Shown: positions 38,042 to 47,724, numbered from the stretch's first letter. The stretch: DNA of 64,000 nt from Rhodococcus sp. BP22 (GCF_014281965.1 NZ_JACFTB010000001.1:868001-932000), one strand, 5' to 3'. The notes: generated by a model not told the origin, from the letters alone. Translations and numbers: made by a program.

Positions 38042-39486
38042 AAGCCCTGACACGACGGACTATGGGTGCGATCGGTGTCGCGGTCGTCGTGGCTGCATAC
38101 TTTCTCGGCGGCGGAGCGGCATCCGCGGACAGGCCGTTCGTCGACCCCGCGCTGCTCCCCGAACCGGCTCCACCTGCGCCACCGGAGCCAACCGAACAAC
38201 GAAATCTCTGCGTGCCCGCTTCGCCCACCCCGGACGGCCCCGCCGTACCCGATGCACAGGGCGTACTCGATTTCCGTGCCGTGTGGCCGATCACGCGTGG
38301 TGCCGGTCAAATAGTCGCTGTCATCGATACCGGGGTCTCACCGCATCCTCGGCTACCCGGCCTCCGGCCGGGAGGAGATTATGTATTTACCGGCGACGGG
38401 TTGTCGGACTGTGATGCGCACGGAACTTTGGTGGCGGGACTCATCGCTGCACAAAGTGTCCCCGGCAGCGGTTTCGCCGGTGGGGCTCCCGACGCCCAAA
38501 TTCTGTCGATACGTCAGTCCAGCAACGCATTTCAACGTGCCAGAACTGCAGGGGACGAGGAGGCGGAGACACCAGCAGACAACGCATCCGGATATGGCAA
38601 CGTCATGACGATGGCGCAGGCCGTGCGCACCGCCGCAGATTCCGGCGCTTCCGTCATCAACATCTCCGAGGTCGCGTGCGTTCCGAGCGGTAAGGGGATC
38701 GCCGACGGGCCCCTCGGCGCCGCGATCGACTACGCCGCTCGCATCCGCAACGTGGTCGTCGTCGCGGCCGCCGGCAACACCGGTGGTAGCGGTGAAGCTC
38801 AATGTCGCAGTCAAAACCCTCCACCCGATCCAGCCGATCCCGATGCCGAGCAATGGGATCGAATCGCAACCATCGCCACCCCTGCGTGGTTCGACGAGCA
38901 GGTATTGACCGTCGGCTCGGTAGACCCGGACGGCCGGCCCTCTGCCTTCACCCTCGGTGGCCCCTGGGTGGACGTAGCAGCGCCGGGCACCTCGATGACC
39001 TCACTGTCCCCGACGGGCAGTGGGTTGACCAACGGCACAGTCGACGGGCAGGGCAATACTGTGCCGATCCAGGGCACCAGCTTCGCCGCTCCCCTTGTCT
39101 CCGCAGTAGCAGCGCTGATTCGGGCTCACCGACCCGAGCTGACCGCAATGCAAGTGATCGAACGTATCGAGGCCACAGCGCACAAGCCCGCAGATGGCTG
39201 GAATCCGCTGATCGGTCACGGAATCGTCGATCCACTCGCGGCCGTAACCGCACAAGTGGAGGGAATCGCATCGGCAGCCGCGGTCGACCCGGTGTCGATG
39301 CAGGCGCCCGTCGTACCCGACCCACCGGATCTTCGGCCACGGACGATCGCTACGACGGGATCCATCCTCGTAGGGGTAATGCTCCTGCTGGGGTTGGGAA
39401 TCGCGATGCCACTTCGGCGCCGAAACCCCAACGGTCAGCCGGCCGGGAGTCGCGCCGCATCGGGATCGGGTCCGACACCGTCGTGA
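38038..39486 (+). CDS. mycP4: Type VII secretion mycosin protease MycP4
   Basis: A 482-residue subtilisin-like serine protease anchored in the membrane. A signal helix (MGAIGVAVVVAAYFLGGGA) is followed by a Pro-rich pro-like segment. The catalytic residues are Asp97 (VIDTG), His128 (DAHGTLVAG) and Ser348 (GTSFAAP). A C-terminal transmembrane helix (ATTGSILVGVMLLLGLGIAM) and a short basic tail end the protein. Mycosins stabilise the ESX complex and process some substrates. The start is GTG 38038 inside the eccD4 stop. Its 3' end overlaps the convergent eccB4 by 52 bp. Confidence 0.94.
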   Translation: MKALTRRTMGAIGVAVVVAAYFLGGGAASADRPFVDPALLPEPAPPAPPEPTEQRNLCVPASPTPDGPAVPDAQGVLDFRAVWPITRGAGQIVAVIDTGVSPHPRLPGLRPGGDYVFTGDGLSDCDAHGTLVAGLIAAQSVPGSGFAGGAPDAQILSIRQSSNAFQRARTAGDEEAETPADNASGYGNVMTMAQAVRTAADSGASVINISEVACVPSGKGIADGPLGAAIDYAARIRNVVVVAAAGNTGGSGEAQCRSQNPPPDPADPDAEQWDRIATIATPAWFDEQVLTVGSVDPDGRPSAFTLGGPWVDVAAPGTSMTSLSPTGSGLTNGTVDGQGNTVPIQGTSFAAPLVSAVAALIRAHRPELTAMQVIERIEATAHKPADGWNPLIGHGIVDPLAAVTAQVEGIASAAAVDPVSMQAPVVPDPPDLRPRTIATTGSILVGVMLLLGLGIAMPLRRRNPNGQPAGSRAASGSGPTPS

Positions 39487-40886
39487 GCAGTCAGTGCCGC
39501 GGCACGACTCAATGTGGGCCCAGTGCCCAATAATTGGACGATCTGCCACGGCGCCGGGGCAGGCACACCGAGACCCAACGCATCGACGGCATCAGCGTCG
39601 GGCACGCCGAACCGAACTCCGGTATCGGCAACGAAGAACGACGCGTCCTGTCGCACACTCGTCGGTTCGATGCCGGTGGTCTGCACGAAACCACCGCTGC
39701 CAGGCTCGAGATAGACCTCATCGGCAGCCGCTCCTCCCCCGTCTGCCTGCGCAAGACGCACCGGACGCGCCGAGTCGACGATAGGAAGAGTGCGCCCAGC
39801 CGACATGACCAACTGCGCAGTAGGACCACCGTCGGGGGCAGCCTGAGGAACCCACGTCAAGCATCCGACCGGCTCCGCGGCCGTATCCACGATCCTCGGG
39901 GCCACCCGCGGATACATCTCGACCGGCAACCCTGTCACCGTCGGCGCCGAAGGCAACACGTCGGGGTTGAGGGAATCGATCTCGGGGCTGCCCTGCGAAT
40001 CGGCAAACTTGATCAGCTGCGCCGTCGACTCCGTGATCGCCTGGATACCGCTTTCCAACACGACGTAGTACCGAACGTCGACACCCGACACCTTCACGAC
40101 CGAACCGATCGTCTTCCCCGCAATCGGGTAGGTCGGAATCTCGCCAGCACGCGCGATCGCCGGTGGCACGATCGCCGGGACCACAGGAACAGCATTCGCA
40201 AGTCCGTCACTGACACTCGACGGCCGTACACCTTCGAGACCGAGTGCACGCACGACCGAGCGATCGCCCAGATCGATCCGCGCCCGAACACCGTCGTACA
40301 CCAGGTAGGTTCCGTCCGTCGTGCTCCAGAGGAAGGCTTCCCCATCCTCGAGTGGACCGATTCTGTCGTCGTAGCGCGGGTCCCCCACCACTACGGTCGT
40401 ACCGGCGACGGCACCCGTGGAGTCGAGCGTGTCGCACACGGTCCATGACTCCGGCGAGCCGGACTCCCCATGCGGCAGGCTCGACGGCGCTCCTGGTATT
40501 CCGACCAGCGAACCCCGATCAAGTTTGGCCAGCTCGGATTCCTTGACGATGACAGGGCTGTCCGGGCTACCGACGATCAACCGCGCCGAGGCCAGATTCA
40601 GAACCGGATGAAACGCTTCCTCCACTCGGACGAACATCGCACCCGAGTCCTTCCCCACCGCGATCGTCGCGTCGCCGATCTTGTCCTGGGGCCGAAGCAA
40701 TGCCAACGCGGCGCATCCGGCAAGACCCAGACACGCGACCACGAGGCCTACCGCCAAAGCCCTCGATTGTGAGCGCATCGGATCGTGCAGCATGCGCACA
40801 TCGCGACGCACCAAGGCGTGTTCCATCCGTCGGACTAGAAATCGATACCCGCCGACCTGCCACTTGGTTGTAGGCGTTGCCGCCAC
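39435..40886 (-). CDS. eccB4: Type VII secretion protein EccB4
   Basis: 483 residues from the GTG at 40886, four bases after GGGGGGT. The N-terminus (TKWQVGGYRFLVRRMEHALVR) is the hallmark of EccB. A single transmembrane helix (ALAVGLVVACLGLAGCAALAL) then leads to a large periplasmic domain with repeats such as VRVEEAFHPVLNLASARLIV and a paired-cysteine core. EccB sits at the periplasmic face of the ESX pore. It is on the opposite strand from eccD4-mycP4 and alone in its unit, as in M. tuberculosis (Rv3450c). Confidence 0.93.
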   Translation of the reverse strand: MAATPTTKWQVGGYRFLVRRMEHALVRRDVRMLHDPMRSQSRALAVGLVVACLGLAGCAALALLRPQDKIGDATIAVGKDSGAMFVRVEEAFHPVLNLASARLIVGSPDSPVIVKESELAKLDRGSLVGIPGAPSSLPHGESGSPESWTVCDTLDSTGAVAGTTVVVGDPRYDDRIGPLEDGEAFLWSTTDGTYLVYDGVRARIDLGDRSVVRALGLEGVRPSSVSDGLANAVPVVPAIVPPAIARAGEIPTYPIAGKTIGSVVKVSGVDVRYYVVLESGIQAITESTAQLIKFADSQGSPEIDSLNPDVLPSAPTVTGLPVEMYPRVAPRIVDTAAEPVGCLTWVPQAAPDGGPTAQLVMSAGRTLPIVDSARPVRLAQADGGGAAADEVYLEPGSGGFVQTTGIEPTSVRQDASFFVADTGVRFGVPDADAVDALGLGVPAPAPWQIVQLLGTGPTLSRAAALTAHDGVGPDPDAARLPAG

Positions 40887-41094
40887 GAGACCCCCCTGCT
40901 GCGCTGCGGGCTCGATCCCCATACGAGCCCTTCCCGCGCGAAAGACTACAGCCCCCAGGCGAAGAGAAGGTCCTCCGCGCCCGTGGCACCTGACGAGGGC
41001 AGCGCGCGGGAAGACCCGGTACAGTCTCGGACACGAGTCGACGAGCTGCTCTGCTGCTCGACTACGTGGCCTTCGGGGGGAGGAAAAGTAAATT

Positions 41095-42834
41095 TTGTCT
41101 GCGCCAACACGTTCTCGTGGCAGATCTGGGTCGGGTGACAACCGTCAGGTGTCCGCGCGTTCCTCGATGTACTTCGTTTCGCTGCGGGTTCCCCGGATCG
41201 CCAGATTGGTCGGACTCGAGACAGTCCTTGCTGTCGGCGTGGCGATCGCGGTGGCGTTCGACGCCTCGCTTGCCATCATCGTGTCGGTCGCTGCACCCGC
41301 AACGGCAGTTCCATTTCTGGTGATCGCCGGGCGGCCGGTCCTCGACTGGGCCACCACGGCGTCACGTTACGCATCGCGCACGTCACCGAATCCCGGAGTC
41401 ACACAGGACTACTCGGAAGACGATGGTCGAGCAGCTGGAATTCACTGGCGAAGTGGAACCGTATCGTGTGTTCTCGAACTACACCCTCCCAGTGCGGCGA
41501 TGACAAGGCTCGGCCGCGCGGAAGCATCCACCGATACCGGGCTCGACCTCTCTGCGCTGGCTGAGTGTCTCTCTCAGCACGATATTTCCGTGAGCAGCAT
41601 CGACATCGTCGCTCACGGTATGCGCACAGCGTCGGGTACACCGGCAACCGACGTCTACGAACGATTGATCGGACCGCTTCCAGCAGTCGCGACGCGCACG
41701 GTGTGGGTCACCGTCACGCTGAAGATCTCGCACAATCGTGCTGCGATCGACGCGCGCGGAGGCGGCCAACTGGGGGCATCTCGTGCTGTGTGGGTCGCAA
41801 CCCAGCGGGTCGCCCGCGCCCTCGACGCGAGGGGAATCAGTTCGCGGATACTGGTGCGCAGCGAGATTCAGTCCACGGCTTCCCACATGTGTCGGGGTGT
41901 CGCCGCCAACCGTCTGACCGAGAACTGGGGATCCGCACCACTTCCCGGTGTGATCGACACCGGATTCGGATTCGACTGTCGCAAAATCGATACCGCTGTC
42001 CTCACCGAGTTGTGGGCAATTCCGTCGCTGTCGACAACGATCGCGTTTCGCCTGACCTCGGGTTCGAGCTCCAACCGTGTACGCATCAGTGGCGCATGCC
42101 GTTTCGTGAACCGTGGAGCCACTCCCCGACCCGACCTGCCCGGCGCTGTATCGATGAACGGGCGCCACCGTGAAGCATTGATTGCGTCCCTCCCACTCGC
42201 AATCATCGCTCGTGACCATGCAGAACCTATCCGAGACCTTCCTTACGGCATCGTCGAACGCCTGGACATTCCGATCTCCGGGTGCGGCCAACTTCTCGGG
42301 TCGGACACCGCAGGCCATGGCGTCGCAGCACGGGTATATGGAAGAGGCGTCGACACCGTGTTGGTGGCAGGCGAACTGTATTTGGCTCAGCAACTCGTAT
42401 TTCGCGCACTTTCGACCGGTGCACACGTTCTGATCAGGTCCGATCGACCCCACGCATGGGGACCCCTCGTCGACTCGATCGCGACACCGGACAGGCTACT
42501 CATCGACGGCGGCCCACATCGAGGCACCGGAGGATTCGACGTACTCGTGCAGGATTTCGCCGACGCCGTCGTGGTGCCCGCGCGCTCGCAACCCGGCGGC
42601 ACCACGGTGATGACCGTGACCGAAAGACCACCTCGCGAACCGATGTCGGATCCCGACCTTTCCATCGTTCAACCCGGCGCCGCAGGTGACCGCATCATGG
42701 TTCGCGCCGGTCGAAACGAAACCGAGTTGATGCTCGTGACGATTTCGCAGGAAACCGCATTCATCGGCAGGCCCCGCAGCGTGCGAAGCGCCGCCGATCT
42801 CACTCAGCCAGGATACGGAAACGCTCTCGACTGA
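41095..42834 (+). CDS. eccE4: Type VII secretion protein EccE4
   Basis: 579 residues. The start is taken as TTG 41095, about twelve bases after GGAGGAAAA; a GTG at about 41152 is possible. Two adjacent transmembrane helices (LVGLETVLAVGVAIAVAF and IIVSVAAPATAVPFLVIAG) are followed by an EccE-type cytoplasmic domain with TRTVWVTVTLKISHN, AVWVATQRVARALDARGI and a late glycine-rich region. EccE is missing from M. tuberculosis ESX-4 but present in ESX-4 of M. abscessus and Nocardia-type genomes. Its presence completes the core here. It is divergent from eccB4, with 208 bp between. Confidence 0.85.
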   Translation: MSAPTRSRGRSGSGDNRQVSARSSMYFVSLRVPRIARLVGLETVLAVGVAIAVAFDASLAIIVSVAAPATAVPFLVIAGRPVLDWATTASRYASRTSPNPGVTQDYSEDDGRAAGIHWRSGTVSCVLELHPPSAAMTRLGRAEASTDTGLDLSALAECLSQHDISVSSIDIVAHGMRTASGTPATDVYERLIGPLPAVATRTVWVTVTLKISHNRAAIDARGGGQLGASRAVWVATQRVARALDARGISSRILVRSEIQSTASHMCRGVAANRLTENWGSAPLPGVIDTGFGFDCRKIDTAVLTELWAIPSLSTTIAFRLTSGSSSNRVRISGACRFVNRGATPRPDLPGAVSMNGRHREALIASLPLAIIARDHAEPIRDLPYGIVERLDIPISGCGQLLGSDTAGHGVAARVYGRGVDTVLVAGELYLAQQLVFRALSTGAHVLIRSDRPHAWGPLVDSIATPDRLLIDGGPHRGTGGFDVLVQDFADAVVVPARSQPGGTTVMTVTERPPREPMSDPDLSIVQPGAAGDRIMVRAGRNETELMLVTISQETAFIGRPRSVRSAADLTQPGYGNALD

Positions 42835-43361
42835 ACTTTCGATGCCGTTGCCCACCAATGCAATTGGCTCAACATACGGCCGGCAGCGTCGACCGCAGCA
42901 CTGTCGTCGGTATGACCGTTCTCATCGAACGCAGTGCGTACCCGGTGAAAACCGACACTGTCGCGGACCGCCACCATGTGCAACTCTGCAGCGACCTGAC
43001 GCAGTTGCTCCGTTGCGCGCAGTCCTCCACCGAGTCCGCCGTACGACACGAATCCGATCGGCTTGCCCCGCCACTGATATTTCACAGTATCGAGTGCCGT
43101 CTTGAGCGCCCCGGGATATCCATGGTTGTATTCGGGCGTCACTACCACCACCGCGTCGACCGCGCCGATCGCCGCTGCGAACGCCTCCCCTGCAGGAGAC
43201 GGCGACAAGTCCGCGGGGAGCGCGGCATCCATCAGGTCGATCTTCGTAGCCACGACGTCGTTGCGCTCGGAAACGGTCCGTAAGAACCAATCAGCAACAA
43301 CGGGCCCGACGCGTCCTGGCCGGACACTGGCTAGGACGACGGCAAGTCCGATCGGGTCCAT
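42804..43361 (-). CDS. NAD(P)H-dependent FMN reductase family protein
   Basis: 185 residues from ATG 43361 (GTG 43367 is possible), a flavodoxin-like fold. AVVLASVRPGRVGPVVADWF is the phosphate-binding region. VVVVTPEYNHGYPGALKTAL and PIGFVSYGGLGGGLRATEQL match the NADPH_FMN_red family. Such enzymes reduce FMN or quinones. It could supply reduced flavin to the LLM monooxygenase 6 kb away, a speculation from family only. Its 3' end overlaps the convergent eccE4 by 31 bp. Confidence 0.88.
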   Translation of the reverse strand: MDPIGLAVVLASVRPGRVGPVVADWFLRTVSERNDVVATKIDLMDAALPADLSPSPAGEAFAAAIGAVDAVVVVTPEYNHGYPGALKTALDTVKYQWRGKPIGFVSYGGLGGGLRATEQLRQVAAELHMVAVRDSVGFHRVRTAFDENGHTDDSAAVDAAGRMLSQLHWWATASKVQSRAFPYPG

Positions 43362-43412
43362 GGTCACTGTGAAAGTCTAGTAGCCCGGTCCCACCATCAA
43401 CCGACCGATCGG

Positions 43413-44240
43413 CTAACAGCACCCGCCAGGCTGGGTGATGGCCGAGCGCACTTCGCGTGTCGCCTGGTTCCGCGCTACGAGGTCACCCTCGGGCGGATAG
43501 TCGACCGCCATCAGCGATAGTCCGTGCGCGGGCGCAACGGTTACTTCACTCGACCGCGATCGCGTGTTCAGAAGCGCCTCGGTCCACTCCGGAGTCCGAC
43601 GACCTTCACCCACTGCTTGCATCGCTCCCACGAGACTGCGAACCATGGACCAGCAGAACGCGTCGGCGCTGACGTAGGCACTGACGCGGTCTCCAGTGCG
43701 TTCCCAGTCGAATCGTTGGAGCTCGCGGACGGTGGTCGCGCCATCCCTGCGCTTGCAGAAGGCCGCGAAATCGTGCAGGCCCAACAACCTCGACGATGCA
43801 TCGCGGATCGCGTCGAGGTCGATCTCTCGCGCCCATCCCACCACGCCTCGCACTTCGAGTGGGTCGACTCCGTAGCGAGCGGTACTGAACCTGTATTCGT
43901 AGTGCCGGCGAAGCGCCGAGAAGCGCGCATCGAAATCTTCGGACACCACCGAGATCGCCTTCACTCGAACATCAGTGGGCAAGAACCTGGCCATCCGACG
44001 TACCAAACGCTCCGGCTCGTCGATACCCCCCACGACATCGAAGTGTGCAACTTGCCCGAAAGCGTGCACACCGGCATCGGTTCGGCCCGCGACCGTCAGC
44101 TCGATGCGCTGCCTCAGCACGGTCGAAAATGCGTCTTCCAGCACTCCGCACACAGTCCTGATGCCGGGCTGTCGTGCCCAGCCGGAGAAATCCGTGCCGT
44201 CGTATGCAATGTCCAAGCGAACTCGGGTAGCGGACCGCAA
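43413..44240 (-). CDS. truA: tRNA pseudouridine(38-40) synthase TruA
   Basis: About 275 residues. It contains the N-terminal [19 protein letters not shown], the catalytic aspartate loop [31 protein letters not shown] and [19 protein letters not shown], a complete TruA. The start is uncertain. A TTG at 44303 gives 296 residues, but that extension is encoded across the strong hairpin at 44243-44283, the likely rplQ terminator. TTG 44240, just past it, is preferred. It modifies U38-U40 in anticodon stems. It follows rplQ, as in M. tuberculosis. Confidence 0.92.
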   Translation of the reverse strand: MRSATRVRLDIAYDGTDFSGWARQPGIRTVCGVLEDAFSTVLRQRIELTVAGRTDAGVHAFGQVAHFDVVGGIDEPERLVRRMARFLPTDVRVKAISVVSEDFDARFSALRRHYEYRFSTARYGVDPLEVRGVVGWAREIDLDAIRDASSRLLGLHDFAAFCKRRDGATTVRELQRFDWERTGDRVSAYVSADAFCWSMVRSLVGAMQAVGEGRRTPEWTEALLNTRSRSSEVTVAPAHGLSLMAVDYPPEGDLVARNQATREVRSAITQPGGCC

Positions 44241-44242
44241 AG

Positions 44243-44283
44243 AAGCGGACCCGCCATCCTCGGAAGGAATGGCGGGCCCGCTT
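44243..44283 (-). terminator. Terminator T5 after rplQ
   Basis: A 15-bp stem (44243-44257 with 44269-44283), with one G-U pair on the minus-strand RNA, lies 26 nt after the rplQ stop and is followed by a short T-containing stretch (CTTCTTTG). It ends the alpha operon and lies inside the longest possible truA frame. Confidence 0.78.
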
Positions 44284-44308
44284 CGGTCGTGCAAGGAACT
44301 CAAGAGGA

Positions 44309-44899
44309 CTAGTCCTTCTTGGCTTCGGTTTCAGTCGACACAGCCTCGGCATCGGCGGCGTCCGACGCGTGAGCGTCGTTGTCCTCGATACCATCGACTA
44401 CAGCTTCGGCGTTCTCGACCTCGGCCTCGGTCGCGTCGGCCTCGACGGCCTCGACGACGTTGTCCGCGGCAGGTGCCTCGGCAGCTGGAGCAGCCTGCGA
44501 AGCCTTCACGCGACGAGCGCGATCTGCTTCGTTGGACACCGTCTGCTCGTTGACGAGCTCGATGATGGCCATCGGCGAGTTGTCACCCTTGCGGGGAACT
44601 GTCTTGATGATGCGCGTGTAGCCACCGTCGCGATCGGCGAAAAACGGCCCGATCTCGGCGAAGAGCTTATGTACGACATCTTTGTTGTTGATGATCTTGA
44701 GAACCTCACGACGATGAGCGAGATCGCCATGCTTTGCATGGGTCACGAGCTTCTCGGCGTGGGGACGAAGGCGCTTGGCCTTCGACTCGGTGGTGGTGAT
44801 GCGGCCGTGCTCGAAGAGTGCCGTCGCGAGGTTGGCCAAAATGGCCTTCTGGTGCGACGCCGACCCGCCGAGACGGCGGCCCTTGGTGGGCTTGGGCAT
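44309..44899 (-). CDS. rplQ: 50S ribosomal protein L17 with long acidic tail
   Basis: 196 residues from ATG 44899 (TAGGAG upstream). Residues 1 to about 120 are normal L17: [58 protein letters not shown]. The remaining 75 or so residues are an Ala/Glu/Asp/Val-rich tail (for example [19 protein letters not shown]) without structure signals. Many actinobacterial L17 proteins carry such tails, but their function is unknown. It is the last gene of the alpha operon, 34 bp after rpoA. Confidence 0.96.
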   Translation of the reverse strand: MPKPTKGRRLGGSASHQKAILANLATALFEHGRITTTESKAKRLRPHAEKLVTHAKHGDLAHRREVLKIINNKDVVHKLFAEIGPFFADRDGGYTRIIKTVPRKGDNSPMAIIELVNEQTVSNEADRARRVKASQAAPAAEAPAADNVVEAVEADATEAEVENAEAVVDGIEDNDAHASDAADAEAVSTETEAKKD

Positions 44900-44933
44900 G
44901 TTGAATCTCCTAGTAAGAGCTCCAGCGAGCTGG

Positions 44934-45998
44934 TTACAGCTGTTCTGTCTCGGCGTAGTCCTGCTCGGCGCCTTCGCTTTCAGCGAAGGATCCGGCGTCG
45001 GTGTCGCTCCACGTACCCGTGGTGGCGTCGTATCCGGGCACGGTCGTCGGATCGAAGGACGCGGGGCTGTCCTTGAGTGAAAGACCAAGCGAGTGCAGCT
45101 TGACCTTTACCTCGTCGATGGACTTCTGTCCGAAGTTACGAATGTCCAGCAGATCGGACTCGGTACGACCAACCAGCTCGCCGACGGTGTGAACACCCTC
45201 GCGCTTGAGGCAGTTGTAGGAACGGACTGTGAGGTCCAGATCCTCGATGGGGAGTCCGAAGGAAGCGATGTGATCGGCCTCGGCGGGCGAGGGTCCGATC
45301 TCGATTCCTTCTGCTTCGACGTTCAGCTCACGGGCGAGGCCGAAGAGCTCAACCAGGGTCTTGCCCGCCGAAGCGAGCGCATCCCGCGCGGTGATGGAGT
45401 TTTTGGTCTCCACGTCGAGAACGAGCCGATCGAAGTCGGTGCGCTGTTCGACGCGAGTGGCCTCCACCTTGTACGTGACCTTGAGCACGGGCGAGTAGAT
45501 CGAGTCGACCGGGATACGGCCGATCTCGGCGCCTGATGCCTTGTTCTGGACGGCAGGGACATAGCCACGACCGCGCTCGACTACGAGCTCGATCTCCAAC
45601 TTGCCTTTGTCGTTCAAAGTCGCGATATGCAGATCCGGATTGTTCACCGTGACGCCGGCCGGAGGAACGATGTCGCCTGCGGTGACAGCGCCTGGGCCCT
45701 GTTTGCGGACGTACATGGTGACCGGCTCGTCCTCTTCGGAGCTCACGACGAGGCCCTTGAGGTTCAGGATGATGTCGGTGACATCTTCCTTGACTCCCGG
45801 AACAGTGGTGAATTCGTGGAGAACGCCGTCGATACGGATGCTGGTGACAGCAGCGCCGGGGATCGACGACAGCAGGGTACGGCGGAGCGAGTTGCCGAGT
45901 GTGTAACCGAAGCCAGGCTCGAGCGGCTCGATGACGAATTTCGAGCGATTGTCGGCGATGACCTCTTCGGTCAGCGTCGGGCGCTGTGAAATGAGCAT
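44934..45998 (-). CDS. rpoA: DNA-directed RNA polymerase subunit alpha
   Basis: 354 residues. The N-terminal dimerisation domain contains [20 protein letters not shown] and [12 protein letters not shown]. The C-terminal domain contains the helix-hairpin-helix used for UP-element and activator contacts ([40 protein letters not shown]). A short acidic tail ends the protein. The ATG at 45998 has AGGAGGAAC upstream. It sits between rpsD and rplQ in the alpha operon. Confidence 0.98.
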   Translation of the reverse strand: MLISQRPTLTEEVIADNRSKFVIEPLEPGFGYTLGNSLRRTLLSSIPGAAVTSIRIDGVLHEFTTVPGVKEDVTDIILNLKGLVVSSEEDEPVTMYVRKQGPGAVTAGDIVPPAGVTVNNPDLHIATLNDKGKLEIELVVERGRGYVPAVQNKASGAEIGRIPVDSIYSPVLKVTYKVEATRVEQRTDFDRLVLDVETKNSITARDALASAGKTLVELFGLARELNVEAEGIEIGPSPAEADHIASFGLPIEDLDLTVRSYNCLKREGVHTVGELVGRTESDLLDIRNFGQKSIDEVKVKLHSLGLSLKDSPASFDPTTVPGYDATTGTWSDTDAGSFAESEGAEQDYAETEQL

Positions 45999-46054
45999 TG
46001 TGTGTTCCTCCTGTACGGACGTCCGCTATTTGACGTCCAGGTGTGGAGACGCAT

Positions 46055-46087
46055 ACGCATGTGAACTTGTCGAAAGCTCACATGCGT
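46055..46087 (-). repeat. Hairpin between rpsD and rpoA
   Basis: A 10-bp perfect stem (46055-46064, ACGCATGTGA, with 46078-46087) and a 13-nt loop in the 97-bp gap before rpoA. There is no U tract, so it is more likely an mRNA processing or partial-attenuation element than a full terminator. Confidence 0.5.
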
Positions 46088-46095
46088 GGTGCGTC

Positions 46096-46701
46096 TTACT
46101 TCGAGTAGAACTCGACGATGAGCTGCTCCTGGAGCGGCACATCGATCTGTGCGCGCTCCGGCACCCGGTGAACGAGGATGCGAAGACGGTTCGGAACTAC
46201 CTGCAACCATGCGGCCACCGGACGATCCCCGTAGCTCTCACGAGCGATCTGGATCGGCAGTGTCTGCGCGGACTTCTCGCGGACATCGATGATGTCGTAC
46301 TGCGATACGCGGTAGCTAGGGATGTCCACTCGCTTGTTGTTCACAAGGAAGTGACCGTGGGTGACCAGCTGGCGTGCCTGACGGCGCGTGCGTGCCAGAC
46401 CGGCGCGGTACACGACGTTGTCGAGACGCGTCTCCAGGATTGTCAACAAGTTCTCACCGGTCTTGCCGGGGCGACGGTTGGCTTCCTTGTAGTAGAGACG
46501 GAACTGCTTCTCCATGACGCCGTAAGTGAAGCGAGCCTTCTGCTTCTCCTGCAGCTGGAGCAGGTACTCGCTCTCCTTGATCCGCGCGCGGCCATGCTGG
46601 CCGGGCGGGTAGGGACGACGCTCGAATGCCTGGTCGCCTCCAACAAGGTCAACGCGCAGACGACGAGACTTGCGGGTGATAGGACCGGTATAACGTGCCA
46701 T
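46096..46701 (-). CDS. rpsD: 30S ribosomal protein S4
   Basis: 201 residues with the family start MARYTGPITRKSRRLRVDLV and the S4 RNA-binding domain around RLDNVVYRAGLARTRRQARQ, LVTHGHFLVNNKRVDIPSYR. The C-terminus DVPLQEQLIVEFYSK is standard. Ribosomal S4 nucleates 16S assembly and in many bacteria represses its own operon. No pseudoknot-like leader could be recognised in the 21-bp gap after rpsK. It lacks the zinc-binding cysteines found in some S4 proteins. Confidence 0.97.
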   Translation of the reverse strand: MARYTGPITRKSRRLRVDLVGGDQAFERRPYPPGQHGRARIKESEYLLQLQEKQKARFTYGVMEKQFRLYYKEANRRPGKTGENLLTILETRLDNVVYRAGLARTRRQARQLVTHGHFLVNNKRVDIPSYRVSQYDIIDVREKSAQTLPIQIARESYGDRPVAAWLQVVPNRLRILVHRVPERAQIDVPLQEQLIVEFYSK

Positions 46702-46722
46702 TTTCTAAACCTTTCCTTCCCG

Positions 46723-47136
46723 CTAGACCCGACGCCGCTTCGGCGGACGGCAACCGTTGTGCGGCTGGGGGGTGACATCGGAGATGGTGCCGACCTCCAG
46801 GCCTGCGGCCTGAAGCGAACGAATAGCGGTCTCACGGCCGGAGCCGGGACCCTTGACGAACACATCGACCTTCTTGACACCGTGTTCCTGCGCCTTGCGA
46901 GCAGCACTCTCGGCTGCAAGCTGGGCCGCGAACGGAGTCGACTTACGCGAGCCCTTGAAGCCCACGTGGCCCGAGGACGCCCAGGAGATGACGTTGCCTG
47001 CGGGGTCGGTGATCGAGACGATCGTGTTGTTGAACGTGCTCTTGATGTGAGCAGATCCGTGCGGGACGTTCTTCTTGTCCCTGCGACGCGTCTTCTGTGT
47101 CTTCTTAGGACCTGTACCGCGTGCTTTAGGGGGCAT
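46723..47136 (-). CDS. rpsK: 30S ribosomal protein S11
   Basis: 137 residues: [40 protein letters not shown] and [20 protein letters not shown], ending PPKRRRV. It lies in the platform of the small subunit near the mRNA exit. The ATG shares its A with the rpsM stop (TAATG), so translation is coupled. Confidence 0.98.
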   Translation of the reverse strand: MPPKARGTGPKKTQKTRRRDKKNVPHGSAHIKSTFNNTIVSITDPAGNVISWASSGHVGFKGSRKSTPFAAQLAAESAARKAQEHGVKKVDVFVKGPGSGRETAIRSLQAAGLEVGTISDVTPQPHNGCRPPKRRRV

Positions 47137-47510
47137 TACTTCGCCTTCTTCTTGCCGGCAATGGTGCGCTTGGGGCCCTTGCGGGTGCGCGCATTGGTCT
47201 TGGTGCGCTGTCCTCGGACGGGCAGACCACGACGGTGGCGAAGGCCCTGGTAGCAGCCGATTTCGATCTTGCGACGAATGTCGGCCTGAACCTCGCGGCG
47301 CAGGTCGCCCTCGACCTTGAGGGACTCCTCGATGTACTCGCGGAGCTTGCCCAGATCTTCATCGGACAGGTCCTTGCTGCGCAGGTCGGGATTGACCCCT
47401 GTCGCAACCAGGATTTCCTTGGAACGGGTACGGCCAACGCCGTAAATGTATGTCAGTGCGATCTCCATGCGCTTTTCGCGCGGAAGATCCACACCTGCGA
47501 GACGTGCCAT
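47136..47510 (-). CDS. rpsM: 30S ribosomal protein S13
   Basis: 124 residues from ATG 47510 (AAGGATT upstream): [36 protein letters not shown], and a basic C-terminal tail [20 protein letters not shown] that reaches the P-site tRNA. The longer open frame upstream is not used. It is the first gene downstream of a 214-bp gap after rpmJ that contains a short hairpin. Confidence 0.98.
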   Translation of the reverse strand: MARLAGVDLPREKRMEIALTYIYGVGRTRSKEILVATGVNPDLRSKDLSDEDLGKLREYIEESLKVEGDLRREVQADIRRKIEIGCYQGLRHRRGLPVRGQRTKTNARTRKGPKRTIAGKKKAK

Positions 47511-47620
47511 GTGGCAATCCTTTTCGTGTCCGGAGGTCTGCTCCCAGTCCGTCCCCTGTGCCTCTGTACTGCCGAAAACAGATCCTTCTCGAAGCAACCG
47601 TCTTCTAAAACTCAGTGGGG

Positions 47621-47640
47621 CCCCGGCCTCCGTGCCGGGG
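47621..47640 (-). repeat. Short GC hairpin before rpsM
   Basis: A 7-bp stem (47621-47627 with 47634-47640, CCCCGGC arms) in the rpmJ-rpsM gap is followed on the minus strand by CCCCACTGAGTTTTAG. It may be an attenuator or weak terminator separating rpmJ from the alpha operon. The rest of 47511-47724 holds no gene I can support. Confidence 0.4.
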
Positions 47641-47724
47641 GTATGCCGCAACGCGTATGTCGCGGTTGGTGCTGGGAGGTCATCTTCTAGCTATGTGCCA
47701 AGCAGAAAGCGAAATGCTCGGTGG

